A DNA stretch of 64,000 bases from SMYC01 sp965197495. GTDB lineage: Bacteria > Acidobacteriota > Vicinamibacteria > Marinacidobacterales > SMYC01. Of the stretch, positions 16,120 through 25,091 are shown one piece after another; position 1 is the first letter of the stretch, and each line of letters opens with the position of its first letter. The translations under genes were made by a program, and so were the position numbers. The notes under the pieces were generated by a model that made no database searches, was not told the origin of the DNA, and saw only the letters and a list, made by a program, of their open reading frames with translations. The stretch spans positions 2,914,001 through 2,978,000 of the forward strand of contig OZ240210.1 in NCBI GenBank assembly GCA_965197495.1, read 5' to 3'.

Positions 16120-16342
16120 CGAGCTCCTCGCGCTCTTCGAGATTCAACGGCTGCGGCCGTACTAGCGGTTCGCCTTTCCAGCCTCCGACGACCGTCTCGA
16201 AATACCCGTCCGGCCACTCATCGGCCACCTGGCTTCGGACGAGCTCCGAGAGAAAGGCGGAAACACTGAGTCCGCGTTCAGCGGCCCGTCTGCGGACCTC
16301 TCGTTCAAGTTCTTCCGGCAGATAGAGATGCAATTGGGCCAT
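16076..16342 (-). CDS. vapB: VapB-type antitoxin (ribbon-helix-helix)
   Basis: 88 residues. The N-terminus QLHLYLPEELEREVRRRAAERGLSVSAFLSELVRSQV is a ribbon-helix-helix DNA-binding domain; the acidic C-terminal tail (EWPDGYFETVVGGW...LNLEEREELDV) would wrap the toxin's active site. It is expected to repress its own operon together with VapC. It is the first gene of the pair, and the 5' region lies opposite the ArsR gene (112-base divergent spacer). Confidence 0.85.
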   Translation of the reverse strand: MAQLHLYLPEELEREVRRRAAERGLSVSAFLSELVRSQVADEWPDGYFETVVGGWKGEPLVRPQPLNLEEREELDVSSGHKRVHQDTE

Positions 16343-16454
16343 AGCAAATACATTCTAGCACATATAGCGAGAATGGACCAAGCCTGACAACTGACAACGC
16401 CACTCTGCGCAAGGAACTTGACACGTCAGGGGGCAGCCAATAATATATAGCCAT

Positions 16455-16790
16455 ATGACGATACATCGTGCGCACGCGCTGGACGGCACCTTCCACGCTC
16501 TCGGCGACGGAACGCGGCGTGCGATGCTCTCGATGCTCTCTCGCCGCGGTGCGCTCACCGCCGGCGAGCTTGGCGCGCCCTTCGATATCTCTCAGCCCAC
16601 GGCGTCGAAGCACCTGCGTGTGCTCGAGCGCGCCGGCTTGCTCACGCGCTCCGTCGAAGGCCGCACCCATCGGTTCCGGCTTGTCGAGAGGCGGTTGAAG
16701 GAAGCTGAAGAGTGGATCGAGCGGCATCGGGATTTCTGGGAGCACACGCTCGACCGGCTCGGAGACTTTGTGGAGGAACCTGGTGGCTAG
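16455..16790 (+). CDS. ArsR-family winged-helix transcription regulator
   Basis: 111 residues. A winged HTH covers residues 8-85: ALGDGTRRAMLSMLSRRGALTAGELGAPFDISQPTASKHLRVLERAGLLTRSVEGRTHRFRL. No cysteine metal site is present, so it is the metal-independent type commonly paired with SRPBCC/AHSA1 proteins. It overlaps the SRPBCC start by 8 bases and probably controls its own operon (16455-17970). Confidence 0.9.
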   Translation: MTIHRAHALDGTFHALGDGTRRAMLSMLSRRGALTAGELGAPFDISQPTASKHLRVLERAGLLTRSVEGRTHRFRLVERRLKEAEEWIERHRDFWEHTLDRLGDFVEEPGG

Positions 16791-17226
16791 CCAGCTGAGT
16801 GTTTTCGTGCGACGGCACGTTCGCGCCTCACGCAAGCAGGTCTTTCGTGCATTCACCGAGCCAGAAATACTTCCGCGCTGGTTCTCGCCGAGCGCCGATA
16901 TAGGAATCGAAATTCTCGAACATGATTTCCGTGTCGGTGGACGCTACCGGTTCGGCTTTCGCTTTCCCGATGGTGAGCGAAACACCGTTACCGGCGTGTT
17001 TCGCGAGATAGCTTCTGGAGAGCGGTTGGTCTTTACCTGGACATGGGAGCCCCCCGATCCGCATGCCGGTGTCGAGACGCTCGTGACCATCGTTCTCAGG
17101 GAAGAACAGGACGGCACCGAGATCGTCGTGACGCACGATCGTTTTCCGAGGCACGAAATCCGGGATCGGCATGATGCCGGCTGGCAAACGACACTCGACC
17201 GTCTCGAGATTTTGCTCGTGAGGTAA
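16783..17226 (+). CDS. SRPBCC / AHSA1-like protein
   Basis: About 147 residues, a START-like hydrophobic-ligand fold: VRRHVRASRKQVFRAFTEPEILPRWFSPSADIGIEI...GGRYRFGFRFPDGERNTVTGVFREI...LVFTWTWEPPD. The ArsR-AHSA1 pairing is common; the ligand is usually unknown. The open frame starts with TTG at 16768, but GTG 16783 lies 6 bases after GGAGG and is the better start; it overlaps the ArsR stop. Confidence 0.85.
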   Translation: MASQLSVFVRRHVRASRKQVFRAFTEPEILPRWFSPSADIGIEILEHDFRVGGRYRFGFRFPDGERNTVTGVFREIASGERLVFTWTWEPPDPHAGVETLVTIVLREEQDGTEIVVTHDRFPRHEIRDRHDAGWQTTLDRLEILLVR

Positions 17227-17228
17227 AC

Positions 17229-17654
17229 ATGAAAAAGTATTTGAATGCCGGTTTAGCCTATCTGCTCGTCACTTTCCCTCTCGCTTTCCTGTGGCATTTG
17301 GTCGTCTTCAAGGAGACCTACGACGCGCTCCGGATCTTCAATCGCGAGGAGCCGATCGTGGCGCTCGGCTTTTTCGTCATCCTGTTTCAAGGACTCCTCC
17401 TATCCTACGCCTATCCTTTGTTTTACCGGGGCGGCCATCCCGCGAAGGCCGGTCTGAAGTTTGGCCTCCTCATGGGTCTGTTTCTCTGGAGCAGTCAGGT
17501 CGTCGCGGCGGCGGCCAAGCACGAGGTTTCCTCGCTCAGCTTGTGGCTCGGAATCGAAACCGCCTATTTCGCGCTACAGTTCGCGCTCGTGGGCCTCGCC
17601 ATCGGCCTTGTCTACGGACCCAATCCTCGGGGGGTTTCTCGTGGCTTACAGTGA
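17229..17654 (+). CDS. Four-helix membrane protein of unknown function
   Basis: 141 residues with about four transmembrane segments (7-27, 43-65, 80-100, 110-130). It starts two bases after the SRPBCC stop and overlaps the TfoX gene by 14 bases, so it belongs to the ArsR operon. I do not recognise the family with certainty; small membrane proteins of this size are often found next to ArsR-SRPBCC pairs. Confidence 0.65.
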   Translation: MKKYLNAGLAYLLVTFPLAFLWHLVVFKETYDALRIFNREEPIVALGFFVILFQGLLLSYAYPLFYRGGHPAKAGLKFGLLMGLFLWSSQVVAAAAKHEVSSLSLWLGIETAYFALQFALVGLAIGLVYGPNPRGVSRGLQ

Positions 17655-17970
17655 GAAAGTGGCCGAGCGCTTGCGGCAAGCCTTGAAGCGAAGGCACGAT
17701 ATTAGCGAGCGGAAGATGTTTGGCGGCATTGCTTTTCTGCTGAATGGCAACATGTGCTGTGGCGTGAACGACACCGACATCATGCTGCGTCTCGGAAAGG
17801 ACGGCGCGGAGAAGGCTCTCTCCGAGCGGCATACCCGCGAAATGGATTTCACGGGCACGCCCCTGTCCACGATGGTGTATCTACGCGCTGCGGGCTACCG
17901 CAAGGACGAGGACCTCGAGCGATGGCTGAAGCGGGCGATCGACTATGCTAAGACCCTTCCGCCGAAATAG
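17641..17970 (+). CDS. TfoX N-terminal-domain protein
   Basis: 109 residues. KMFGGIAFLLNGNMCCGVNDTDIMLRLGKDGAEKALSERHTREMDFTGTPLSTMVYL is the TfoX N-terminal fold, found alone in many bacteria without competence genes. The start is GTG 17641 (VAYSEKVAERLRQAL), inside the last codons of the membrane protein gene. It is the last gene of the ArsR operon. In this context a general stress or unknown role is more likely than competence regulation. Confidence 0.85.
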   Translation: MAYSEKVAERLRQALKRRHDISERKMFGGIAFLLNGNMCCGVNDTDIMLRLGKDGAEKALSERHTREMDFTGTPLSTMVYLRAAGYRKDEDLERWLKRAIDYAKTLPPK

Positions 17971-17975
17971 ATGGC

Positions 17976-18704
17976 CTAACGATTGCAGCTGACCCAATCA
18001 CCGCGGGGCGTGCGCCTCTTGGACCAGACGTACCAGTACTCGCCGTCATAGGTCCAAAAGCCCGCCTCGAGAAACTGTCCGTTGTGCTGTGTCGCTTCCC
18101 GGCAGGCGCGCGACTGATAACAGCCGTCGCGGTCTCCCGGCATCCGCACGACTTGCTTCAGTCCCTGGCGGAGCCGTTCGAAATTCGTGCCGCATTTTTC
18201 GGTGAGCACGGCCCGCGCGTCCATCTCCCGATTGACCCTCGGGCGGGCGCGTGTGCCTTCCGTCTCGCAACAGCGATATCCCTCCCATAGCTGGATCGAC
18301 TGCTGCATGCGTCGAAATTTACCGATGAACTCGGCATAGCTCCGTTCCTCGAGTAACGCCCCCACGGCCTCGAACGACCCGTAGAGCGGGCTCAAGTAGA
18401 GCGCGGGATCGCAGCGGATGCAGCTAATGGTGCCGCCCGCCTCGGTCTCGGCGATGACCTCTTCGAGCGCCGCGAAAGCTTCGTCGAGGAGTCCTTCGAT
18501 CGCGCGGCACGTCAGAAGCTGCTCCGCTCCCGCGCAATCCGCCGTCGTCAACGAGAGCTGAAAAGCTTCTTCGAGCTTCGCGCGCACGGCGAGAACACCC
18601 GCGTGGTCCGGACCGCCGCAAGGCGGGCAAGGCTCGGGCTCGGCGTTTTGGAAGAGCATCAGCAATATCGGGGCGTGCAACACGAATCGATACATGTCCT
18701 GCAT
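17976..18704 (-). CDS. Cysteine-rich exported protein, unknown function
   Basis: 242 residues. An N-terminal hydrophobic stretch (residues 5-19) suggests export. The remainder has over a dozen cysteines, several paired (CPPC, CIRC, CC), which would form disulfides in the periplasm. The C-terminus (DGCYQSRACREATQHNGQFLEAGFWTYDGEYWYVWSKRRTPRGDWVSC) is rich in aromatic residues. I do not recognise a known domain. It converges with the TfoX gene (5 bases apart) and follows the dipeptidase start region on the other side by 20 bases. Confidence 0.55.
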   Translation of the reverse strand: MQDMYRFVLHAPILLMLFQNAEPEPCPPCGGPDHAGVLAVRAKLEEAFQLSLTTADCAGAEQLLTCRAIEGLLDEAFAALEEVIAETEAGGTISCIRCDPALYLSPLYGSFEAVGALLEERSYAEFIGKFRRMQQSIQLWEGYRCCETEGTRARPRVNREMDARAVLTEKCGTNFERLRQGLKQVVRMPGDRDGCYQSRACREATQHNGQFLEAGFWTYDGEYWYVWSKRRTPRGDWVSCNR

Positions 18705-18724
18705 TCTATCGCGCGCGTCCGCTT

Positions 18725-19924
18725 TCAGCTTCTCGTGACATCGCGCAATACCCGCAAGAAGTTCTCCCCGAGGATCTTCTCGACATCCTCGTCGCTATAG
18801 CCTCGTTCGAGCAGTATCTCCGTGAGATCCGGATACTGGGTGACGTCCTCGAGCCCGATCGGCGCGACGTCGATGCCGTCGAAATCGGAGCCGAGACCCA
18901 CGTGGTCCGCGCCAACGAGCCCGACGACGTGGTCGATGTGATCCGCCACTGCCTCGATCGTGGGCGGTGGGATCTCCGATTCGCTGCTGCGGGCGAAGGC
19001 GAGATGGCGCTCGCGAGCGAACTCATCGAGCCGTTCGGGGTCGCGCTCTTCCGGCACGCTGAAGGTCTTCACCACGCTACCACCGCGCGCCGCTTCCCGT
19101 TTCTCCATGTATTCCTGGTCGAGAAACTCGGGATAGAAGTTGATCCCAATAACACCACCGTTCTCGCCCACGGCCTCGATCATCTCGTCGCTCATGTTGC
19201 GCGCGTGATCGCAAAGAGCGCGGCACGAGGAATGCGACGCGATCACGGGTTTCGTCGTGATGCGCATCACGTCCCAGAACGTTTCGTCAGAAACGTGGGA
19301 TATGTCGACGATCATCCCGATGCGGTTCATCTCCCGAACGACGTCCTCCCCGAAAGGGCTGACGCCGTCGAAGCGCGCGACGTCCGTCGAGGAGTCCGCC
19401 CAATTATTGGTGTTGAAATGGGTCAAGGTCATGTAGCGGACACCGAGGCGGTGGAACATTCGCAGAACACCAAGATCGTCCTCGATACCGAGGCCGCCCT
19501 CGATGCCCATGAGGGCGGCGAGCTTCCCCTCAGCCACGATGCGCCGAACATCCGCGGTGGTCGTCCCGAGCTCGATGCGATCGGGCGCGGCGTCCAGGAG
19601 CCGATAGAGCGCGTCGATCTGCTGCAAGACCCGGCGCGCCGAATGATCGGATCCGTAGATCGGATCCGGCCAGACGGAGAAGAACTGCGCGTCGATGCCG
19701 CCTTCGGCGAAGCGGTGCAGATCGGAATGGCCGTCGGACAAGCGCGCGCGGATGTCGACGTCCTCGTTGACCATGCGCTGCAGGATGTCGTTATGCGTAT
19801 CGACGAGGATCGATCGCGTGTGAACGTCAGCGTCGACGGGCTCGGGCGTAGGGGCGGGCTCGGGCGAGGCGTAGGCGATCGCGGCCAGAACAAGAAACAA
19901 GGGAATCACGAATCGGCGTGTCAT
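18725..19924 (-). CDS. Membrane dipeptidase, peptidase family M19
   Basis: About 400 residues with a signal peptide (TRRFVIPLFLVLAAIAYASPEP). M19 zinc ligands are present: VDTHNDIL (HxD), the bridging Glu in LMGIEGGLGIED, ASHSSCRAL and the C-terminal HVGLGSDFDG. These enzymes hydrolyse dipeptides and some beta-lactams in the periplasm. ATG 19924 gives the best signal peptide; an ATG three codons earlier (19933) is possible. It is divergent from typA, with the two starts almost touching (12 bases). Confidence 0.9.
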   Translation of the reverse strand: MTRRFVIPLFLVLAAIAYASPEPAPTPEPVDADVHTRSILVDTHNDILQRMVNEDVDIRARLSDGHSDLHRFAEGGIDAQFFSVWPDPIYGSDHSARRVLQQIDALYRLLDAAPDRIELGTTTADVRRIVAEGKLAALMGIEGGLGIEDDLGVLRMFHRLGVRYMTLTHFNTNNWADSSTDVARFDGVSPFGEDVVREMNRIGMIVDISHVSDETFWDVMRITTKPVIASHSSCRALCDHARNMSDEMIEAVGENGGVIGINFYPEFLDQEYMEKREAARGGSVVKTFSVPEERDPERLDEFARERHLAFARSSESEIPPPTIEAVADHIDHVVGLVGADHVGLGSDFDGIDVAPIGLEDVTQYPDLTEILLERGYSDEDVEKILGENFLRVLRDVTRS

Positions 19925-19936
19925 AATGGTCATCCA

Positions 19937-21772
19937 TTGCAAAGCACCGAGAATATCAGAAACATCGCCATCATCGCGCATGTCGACCACGGCAAGACGA
20001 CACTCGTGGACGCGCTGCTCCATCAAAGTGGTGTGTTTCGAGAGAACCAGGCGGTCCGCGAGCGAGTCCTCGATTCCGGCGAACTCGAGCGCGAGCGGGG
20101 CATCACGATCCTCGCGAAAAACACCGCCATCATGTACCGAGGCGTCAAGATCAACATCGTCGACACCCCAGGACACGCGGATTTCGGCGGCGAGGTCGAG
20201 CGCGCGCTCAGCATGGTGAACGGCGTGATGTTGCTCGTCGATGCCAGCGAGGGACCGCTCCCGCAGACGCGCTACGTCTTGGGAAAAGCGCTCGCTCTCA
20301 AGCTTCCCTTGCTGCTTATCGTGAACAAGATCGACCGGCAGGACGCGCGCGTCCAAGAGGTCGTGAACGAGGTCTTCGATTTGTTCATCGACCTCGACGC
20401 GACCGAAGAGCAGCTCGACTTTCCGATCTTGTACGCGAATGCGCGCGCGGGAACGCTCCGCGGCAACCCCGAGGGGCCCGAGGGCCCGGAAGGAGAGGAT
20501 TCGGATCTCCGTCCGATGTTCGACGCGATCCTCGAGAGCTTGCCCGCGCCGAACGGAGACGCCGAGGGCTCGCTTCAGCTCATGGTGTCGAATCTCGACT
20601 ACAGCGACTATCTGGGGCGGCTCGCGATCGGCCGCATTACGCGGGGAACGCTGACGGTCGGGGACGACGTCAGGATCGCCAAAGCGGATGAGAGCATCCA
20701 GAAGACCCGCATCACCAAGCTCTTCACGTTCTCCGGTCTCGAGCGCGTCTCCGCCGACGCGGTCGGGGCGGGGGATATCGTGTGCCTCGCAGGGGTCGAA
20801 GGGATCGCGATTGGCGACAGCGTTGTCGACGTGGAAGCGCCCGAGCCGCTCCCCCGGCTCCGGATCGACGAGCCCACGCTTTCTATGGTCTTCTCCGTTA
20901 ACTCGTCCCCTTTTGCGGGGAACGAAGGCGAGCACGTGACGTCCCGAAAAATCCGGGAGCGGCTCGAAAAAGAGCTCTTGACGAACGTGTCGCTGCAGAT
21001 GGAGGACACTGATACGGCGGACGCGTTCAAGGTCTATGGCCGCGGTGAGCTCCAGCTCGCTATCCTCGTCGAGACGATGCGCCGTGAAGGCTACGAGCTC
21101 ACCCTCGCGAACCCCGAGGTCATCACGAAGGAAATCGACGGTGTTAAGAAGGAGCCGTTCGAGATCTTGCTCGTCGACGTGGCCGAGGCTTATCAAGGCG
21201 TCGTCGTCGAGAAGCTCGGCATCCGTAGGGGTCAGATGACGCACATGATCAATCATGGCTCGGGGCGCGTGCGGCTCGAGTTTCGTTTGCCGTCGCGAGG
21301 GCTCATCGGGATCCGAAGCGAGCTTCTCGCCGATACGCGTGGAACAGCTGTCTTGAATACGCTCTTCGACGGCTATGACGATTGGCAAGGCTCCGTTCCC
21401 AAGAGGCTGATGGGGTCTCTCGTTGCGGACCGTCGCGGGAAGTCGACGGCTTACGCGCTGCACAATCTCGAAGATCGCGGCGAGCTTTTCATCGGGCCCA
21501 TGAGGGAGGTCTATGAAGGCATGGTCGTAGGGGAGAATTCCCGTCCGGCCGATTTGGATGTCAACGTCACCCGCGAGAAAAAGCTCACGAACATGCGCTC
21601 GTCGACGTCAGAGATTGCCGTGAAGCTCACGCCCCATCGCGAGCTCAATCTCGAGCAAGCGATCGAGTTCATTCGGGGCGACGAGTTCGTCGAGACTACG
21701 CCGAAATCGATTCGACTCAGAAAACGGATCCTCGCCGCGAACCGGCGCCCCAAACGGCGTACGGATCTGTAA
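19937..21772 (+). CDS. typA: Ribosome-associated GTPase TypA/BipA
   Basis: 611 residues, normal for the family. GTPase motifs: AHVDHGKTTLVDALL (G1), ERERGITI (G2), DTPGHADF (G3), VNKID (G4). They are followed by EF-G-like domains 2, 3 and 5 and the BipA-specific C-terminus (GSGRVRLEFRLPSRGLIG...EIAVKLTPHRELNLEQAIEFI). It binds 70S ribosomes and supports 50S assembly at low temperature and under stress. The homology begins at a TTG (19937; LQSTENIRNIAII), and no ATG or GTG fits better. A nine-base triplicate in the GTPase domain encodes PEGPEGPEG. Confidence 0.92.
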   Translation: MQSTENIRNIAIIAHVDHGKTTLVDALLHQSGVFRENQAVRERVLDSGELERERGITILAKNTAIMYRGVKINIVDTPGHADFGGEVERALSMVNGVMLLVDASEGPLPQTRYVLGKALALKLPLLLIVNKIDRQDARVQEVVNEVFDLFIDLDATEEQLDFPILYANARAGTLRGNPEGPEGPEGEDSDLRPMFDAILESLPAPNGDAEGSLQLMVSNLDYSDYLGRLAIGRITRGTLTVGDDVRIAKADESIQKTRITKLFTFSGLERVSADAVGAGDIVCLAGVEGIAIGDSVVDVEAPEPLPRLRIDEPTLSMVFSVNSSPFAGNEGEHVTSRKIRERLEKELLTNVSLQMEDTDTADAFKVYGRGELQLAILVETMRREGYELTLANPEVITKEIDGVKKEPFEILLVDVAEAYQGVVVEKLGIRRGQMTHMINHGSGRVRLEFRLPSRGLIGIRSELLADTRGTAVLNTLFDGYDDWQGSVPKRLMGSLVADRRGKSTAYALHNLEDRGELFIGPMREVYEGMVVGENSRPADLDVNVTREKKLTNMRSSTSEIAVKLTPHRELNLEQAIEFIRGDEFVETTPKSIRLRKRILAANRRPKRRTDL

Positions 21773-21814
21773 ACGACGCGGAAGTGTCCATAGAGAAATA
21801 AGGTAGACTTCTTT

Positions 21815-22618
21815 TTGCGCTCTTTGTGGACCCAATATGTCGTCGACGTCCGCGCGAAAGTGGATTCAGAGATCGAGCCCGGCGGGGAGCGTCGCGTCGT
21901 CATCATTCTTCTGACTGCGGTCCTGTGTCTGTTCGTCATTCGCTTTGCGGGGGCGTCCGACGAAACGCGCTGGCTCTCGTCCCTGATGGAGCTCATAGGG
22001 TTCGGCACGCTCGCGGATCGGTTGCGATTTGCGCTCGAGGGCTCTCCCAGCGCACGGATGAATCATCTCGTCTACTGGGCTCTTTGGCGCATCGTGGGCT
22101 ACGTGATCCTGCCGGTGCTCGTTATCCGAGGGCTTCTCGGCGAGCGCGTCAGCGATTTCGGCCTCAGCCTCCGCGGGACGTGGGCCTATGGCCGTTTCTA
22201 TCTACTTCTGCTCCTGGGGGTCGCGCCGGTCGTTGTGCTGACCTCGTTCCATCCCGGGTTTCAGGCGAAATACCCCTTCTACGCGCTCATCGAAGGTAAA
22301 TCTCTCTGGCCCAGTTTTTGGATTTGGGAATTGCTCTATGCGCTGCAGTTCGTGAGCCTGGAGTTCTTCTTTCGGGGCTTTTTACTGCACGGGCTTTCGC
22401 GCCGCTTCGGTTACCTGTCGATTTTCATGATGATGGTGCCGTACATGATGATCCATTTTCAGAAGCCCGGGCTCGAAGCCTTTGGATCCATTATCGCGGG
22501 CTTCGTGCTCGGCACATTGGCCCTCGGAAGCCGCTCGATCTGGTGGGGTGCGCTTGCGCATGTGAGCGTCGCGCTCTCGATGGATCTCCTCGCCGTCTGG
22601 CACAGAGGTTTGCCTTAA
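21815..22618 (+). CDS. CPBP-family intramembrane metalloprotease (CAAX protease-like)
   Basis: 267 residues with about seven membrane segments. The CPBP active-site pieces are LEFFFRGFLLHGL (Glu and Arg of motif 1, usually EExxxR; one Glu is replaced by Phe), the His in YMMIHFQKP and WWGALAHVSVALSMD (motif 3). Bacterial relatives act in peptide maturation, immunity or envelope functions. The start is TTG 21815, with AAGG about 11 bases upstream; later in-frame alternatives are TTG 21824 and GTG 21860. It lies directly upstream of the PagL-like gene (2-base gap), so both probably form one transcript. Confidence 0.75.
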   Translation: MRSLWTQYVVDVRAKVDSEIEPGGERRVVIILLTAVLCLFVIRFAGASDETRWLSSLMELIGFGTLADRLRFALEGSPSARMNHLVYWALWRIVGYVILPVLVIRGLLGERVSDFGLSLRGTWAYGRFYLLLLLGVAPVVVLTSFHPGFQAKYPFYALIEGKSLWPSFWIWELLYALQFVSLEFFFRGFLLHGLSRRFGYLSIFMMMVPYMMIHFQKPGLEAFGSIIAGFVLGTLALGSRSIWWGALAHVSVALSMDLLAVWHRGLP

Positions 22619-22620
22619 CC

Positions 22621-23751
22621 TTGAATCTTCGAAGCCTTTTTCTTCTCTGCGCGTTGTGCCTCTCGCTCCCGGGGGCGGCCATGCAGAACGAGGAGCCCGC
22701 AGTCGAAGAAAAGAAAAATCCGTTATTTCTACGATTGGCCTTTCAGCCGGGGTGGGTGGCGACCACGTCCGATTTCCTCGCGGGCGACAACCAGGCGGGC
22801 GAGCCGATCGAACATATCCAGGCGTTCAAAGTCGAGCTCGGCTGGCAAACGGACGGCGCCAAGGATTGGGAGCAGCGTTATCGACTTCCCGCTCTCGGGC
22901 TCGGCGTCTACAAGGCGAGCTTCGAAAACGGCAAAGAGCTCGGCGCGCCCGTGGCGCTCTATGGTTGGTTCACCTGGCCCATTTTCAACGTGACCCGCAA
23001 GCTCGACGTCACGACGGATTTGAGTTTCGGTGCGGCGTTCAACTGGAAACCGTTCGACCCCGAAGTAAATCCGGCGAATGACGCGGTCAGCACGCGGGTG
23101 ACGTTCTTCACCGAGTGGGGGCTCCTAGCGCGCTACGCGTTGACGCCCAGGCTCGACTTGATGGCGGGTGGGATGTTCACGCATTTCTCGAACGGAGGAG
23201 CGGGCTTCCCCAACCTTGGCGTCAACGCGCTGACGCCGATCGTCCGCGTCGGCTATCACTTCCAAAACGACCGCCCTCGCTACGTCCCCCGAGACCTTCC
23301 GCCGTTCGAGCCGTTCTGGGAGATGACGCTTGCGGGAGGTGCGGGGTGGAAGAACGTCGCGCTCGAGGAAGAGCGGGAATACTTCGGCGTCTTTGCCGCG
23401 ACTTTCGAGCTCGGACGTCACGTCTCCAGCATGGGGAAGCTCGTGGGCGGCGCCGATTGGACCTACGACGACGCGGCCAATGCGGGCCTCGACGAGGTCT
23501 CGAGCTCGGACAAACTGGCGGTCGGTCTGTTCGGCGGCTACGAGCACCTGATTGGCCGCTTCTCCATCCCTTTCTCGGTCGGTTACTATATTGCTCGAGG
23601 CCGTGAAGACGACCGGCTCCCAGCGCTCTACCAAAAGATCGGCTTGAAATATCACGTCACCGACAGACTATTCGTCGGTCTAAAAATGCGGTTCTACAAC
23701 TTCACTAAAGCGGACTTCGTCGAGTGGACCCTGGGCTACGACTTCCCGTAG
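22621..23751 (+). CDS. PagL-like acyloxyacyl hydrolase (lipid A 3-O-deacylase family), outer-membrane beta-barrel
   Basis: About 376 residues starting at TTG 22621 with a signal peptide (NLRSLFLLCALCLSLPGAAM). The segment LMAGGMFTHFSNGGAGFPNLGVNALTPIVRVGYHF carries the His-Ser pair of PagL (HxSNGG), which removes the 3-O-acyl chain of lipid A; alternating amphipathic strands fill the rest. It is longer than classical PagL (about 170) because a second barrel-like region follows. The C-terminus GYDF is the expected aromatic sorting signal; the last Pro and the stop lie inside the inverted repeat of the adjacent IS. Confidence 0.75.
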   Translation: MNLRSLFLLCALCLSLPGAAMQNEEPAVEEKKNPLFLRLAFQPGWVATTSDFLAGDNQAGEPIEHIQAFKVELGWQTDGAKDWEQRYRLPALGLGVYKASFENGKELGAPVALYGWFTWPIFNVTRKLDVTTDLSFGAAFNWKPFDPEVNPANDAVSTRVTFFTEWGLLARYALTPRLDLMAGGMFTHFSNGGAGFPNLGVNALTPIVRVGYHFQNDRPRYVPRDLPPFEPFWEMTLAGGAGWKNVALEEEREYFGVFAATFELGRHVSSMGKLVGGADWTYDDAANAGLDEVSSSDKLAVGLFGGYEHLIGRFSIPFSVGYYIARGREDDRLPALYQKIGLKYHVTDRLFVGLKMRFYNFTKADFVEWTLGYDFP

Positions 23752-24954
23752 GGTCAAGATATTCATGCGGCTTCCCGATGGTAGAAACGGAGCAACCCGC
23801 CAAGCCGTTCACGGCACTGAATGGCGCCCTCTAGACCGTTAGTCTGAGCGATCGCGGACTCGGGGAACAATAAGAGATTGTCCTTGCCTTGATGATTCCT
23901 CTCGTGGTGATAATGGGTGACGTACTCCTTCAGCGCGTGACGCAGCGAGTTCTCCCCGAACAAGATGAGCTTCGAGAGACATTCCTCTTTGACCGATCTC
24001 ACCCAGCGCTCCGCGAACGCATTCAAATCCGGGCTCCGCGCGGGCAGCCTGATAGGCGTCACGCCAACGCCCTCAATGGTGTCCCGGAACGACTCGCAGA
24101 ACTTGGAGTCCCGGTCGTGGATGAGATATCGGCTCGAGGAGAGAAAACCGATATCGGCCATGGTCACGTTGCGGGCCACTTGAATCATCCACGGTTCGTT
24201 CGGATGCGGCGTGATGCCGGCGATGTGGACGCGCCGGGTCGCGAGGTGCATGAAGAACAGAACGTAGTACGTCACCAGCCCACCCTGAGTCCACACCTCC
24301 GCGGTGAAGAAGTCCGTCGCTGCAAGGACGTCCATATGCGAGCGGATGAACTCCGTCCAGGTGGTGGCCTTCTTTCGCTCAGGGGCAGGCGGTATGCCGT
24401 GACGTCTCAGAATGTTGCCGACGGTTTGGTCACTCACCTCATGCCCGAGCTTGGCTAACGCCCCGGCAATCCGGTCGTAACCCCAGGACTTGTTCTCCTG
24501 GGCAAGACGCACCACCAACTCTTCGATGTCAGCGTCGACACGCGGCCGCCCTGGGTATTGACGGTTCTTAGAGCCGTCGAACTTCTTCGCCACAAGCCTC
24601 CGGTGCCAGCCCAGGAGCGTCTCGGGCTTCACAATATTCGCTACCACTTCGAGCGCCCGCTTGCCGAGACGCTTTCCGATTTCAGCCAGTGTCCGCCGTT
24701 CGCCATCGGTCAAGCGCAAGCGACCCTTGATCTGATCCGAAGAATCCGATTCTCGACCACAAGATATTCGTTCCGCAGGAGAAGCTCCTCGTCCACGGAT
24801 CCTGAGATATAGGCCAGCATGGTCTTCCAGTCCATCGCGACTCCTTCCGAAGGACTGGAATACCTATCCGACAGGAAGGGTCGATTCAACCGGTCCGCGG
24901 GTCCGCGGATCCTGCTGACCCGGTTGTCGTTCGAGTATCTTGACCCTACGGGAA
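23743..24954 (-). mobile_element. Integrase-core insertion sequence, 1.2 kb
   Basis: Inverted ends TTCCCGTAGGGTCAAGATA at 23743-23761 and the matching inverse at about 24936-24954, nearly identical over 19-20 bases. The left end includes the stop codon of the PagL-like gene, so the insertion replaced or grazed its final codon. It encloses one frameshifted transposase. Confidence 0.8.
23763..24835 (-). pseudogene. Integrase-core (rve) transposase with one frameshift
   Basis: The N-terminus starts at ATG 24835 (MDWKTMLAYISGSVDEELLLRNEYLVVENRILR) after a GGAAGGAG site. Near 24738 one base is missing; the reading then continues in the next frame as NQIKGRLRLTDGERRTLAEIGKRLGK and on through the full integrase core. 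The DDE residues are in VLAATDFFTAEVW, YLIHDRDSKFCESF and SPDLNAFAERWVRSVKEECL. The slip site has no A-rich slippery run, so decay is more likely than programmed frameshifting. Confidence 0.8.
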
Positions 24955-25091
24955 TGTGAAGTCGCTCGGGGCGTAGAACGGTGTTGCCCTCGAGGTTGCC
25001 GGTCTTCTGGGTTGCTGAGGTGAAGGCCTCTGTTTCCAAGAAGAGCCCCGCCTTCGTCGGACGTGTTTCGATGTGACTACGGCAGGTAACT

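Noticed and set aside
18902..19936. Long plus-strand frame upstream of typA, opposite the dipeptidase
   Set aside because: It is the mirror of the dipeptidase gene; TypA homology starts only at about 19937 and the earlier residues have no family pattern.
19960..21463. Long minus-strand frame opposite typA, in frame with the dipeptidase
   Set aside because: The dipeptidase signal peptide sets the start at 19924; the upstream extension is antisense to a clear GTPase.
24730..24745. Programmed frameshift in the transposase
   Set aside because: No slippery run such as A6G is present and the two frames join only if a base is restored.
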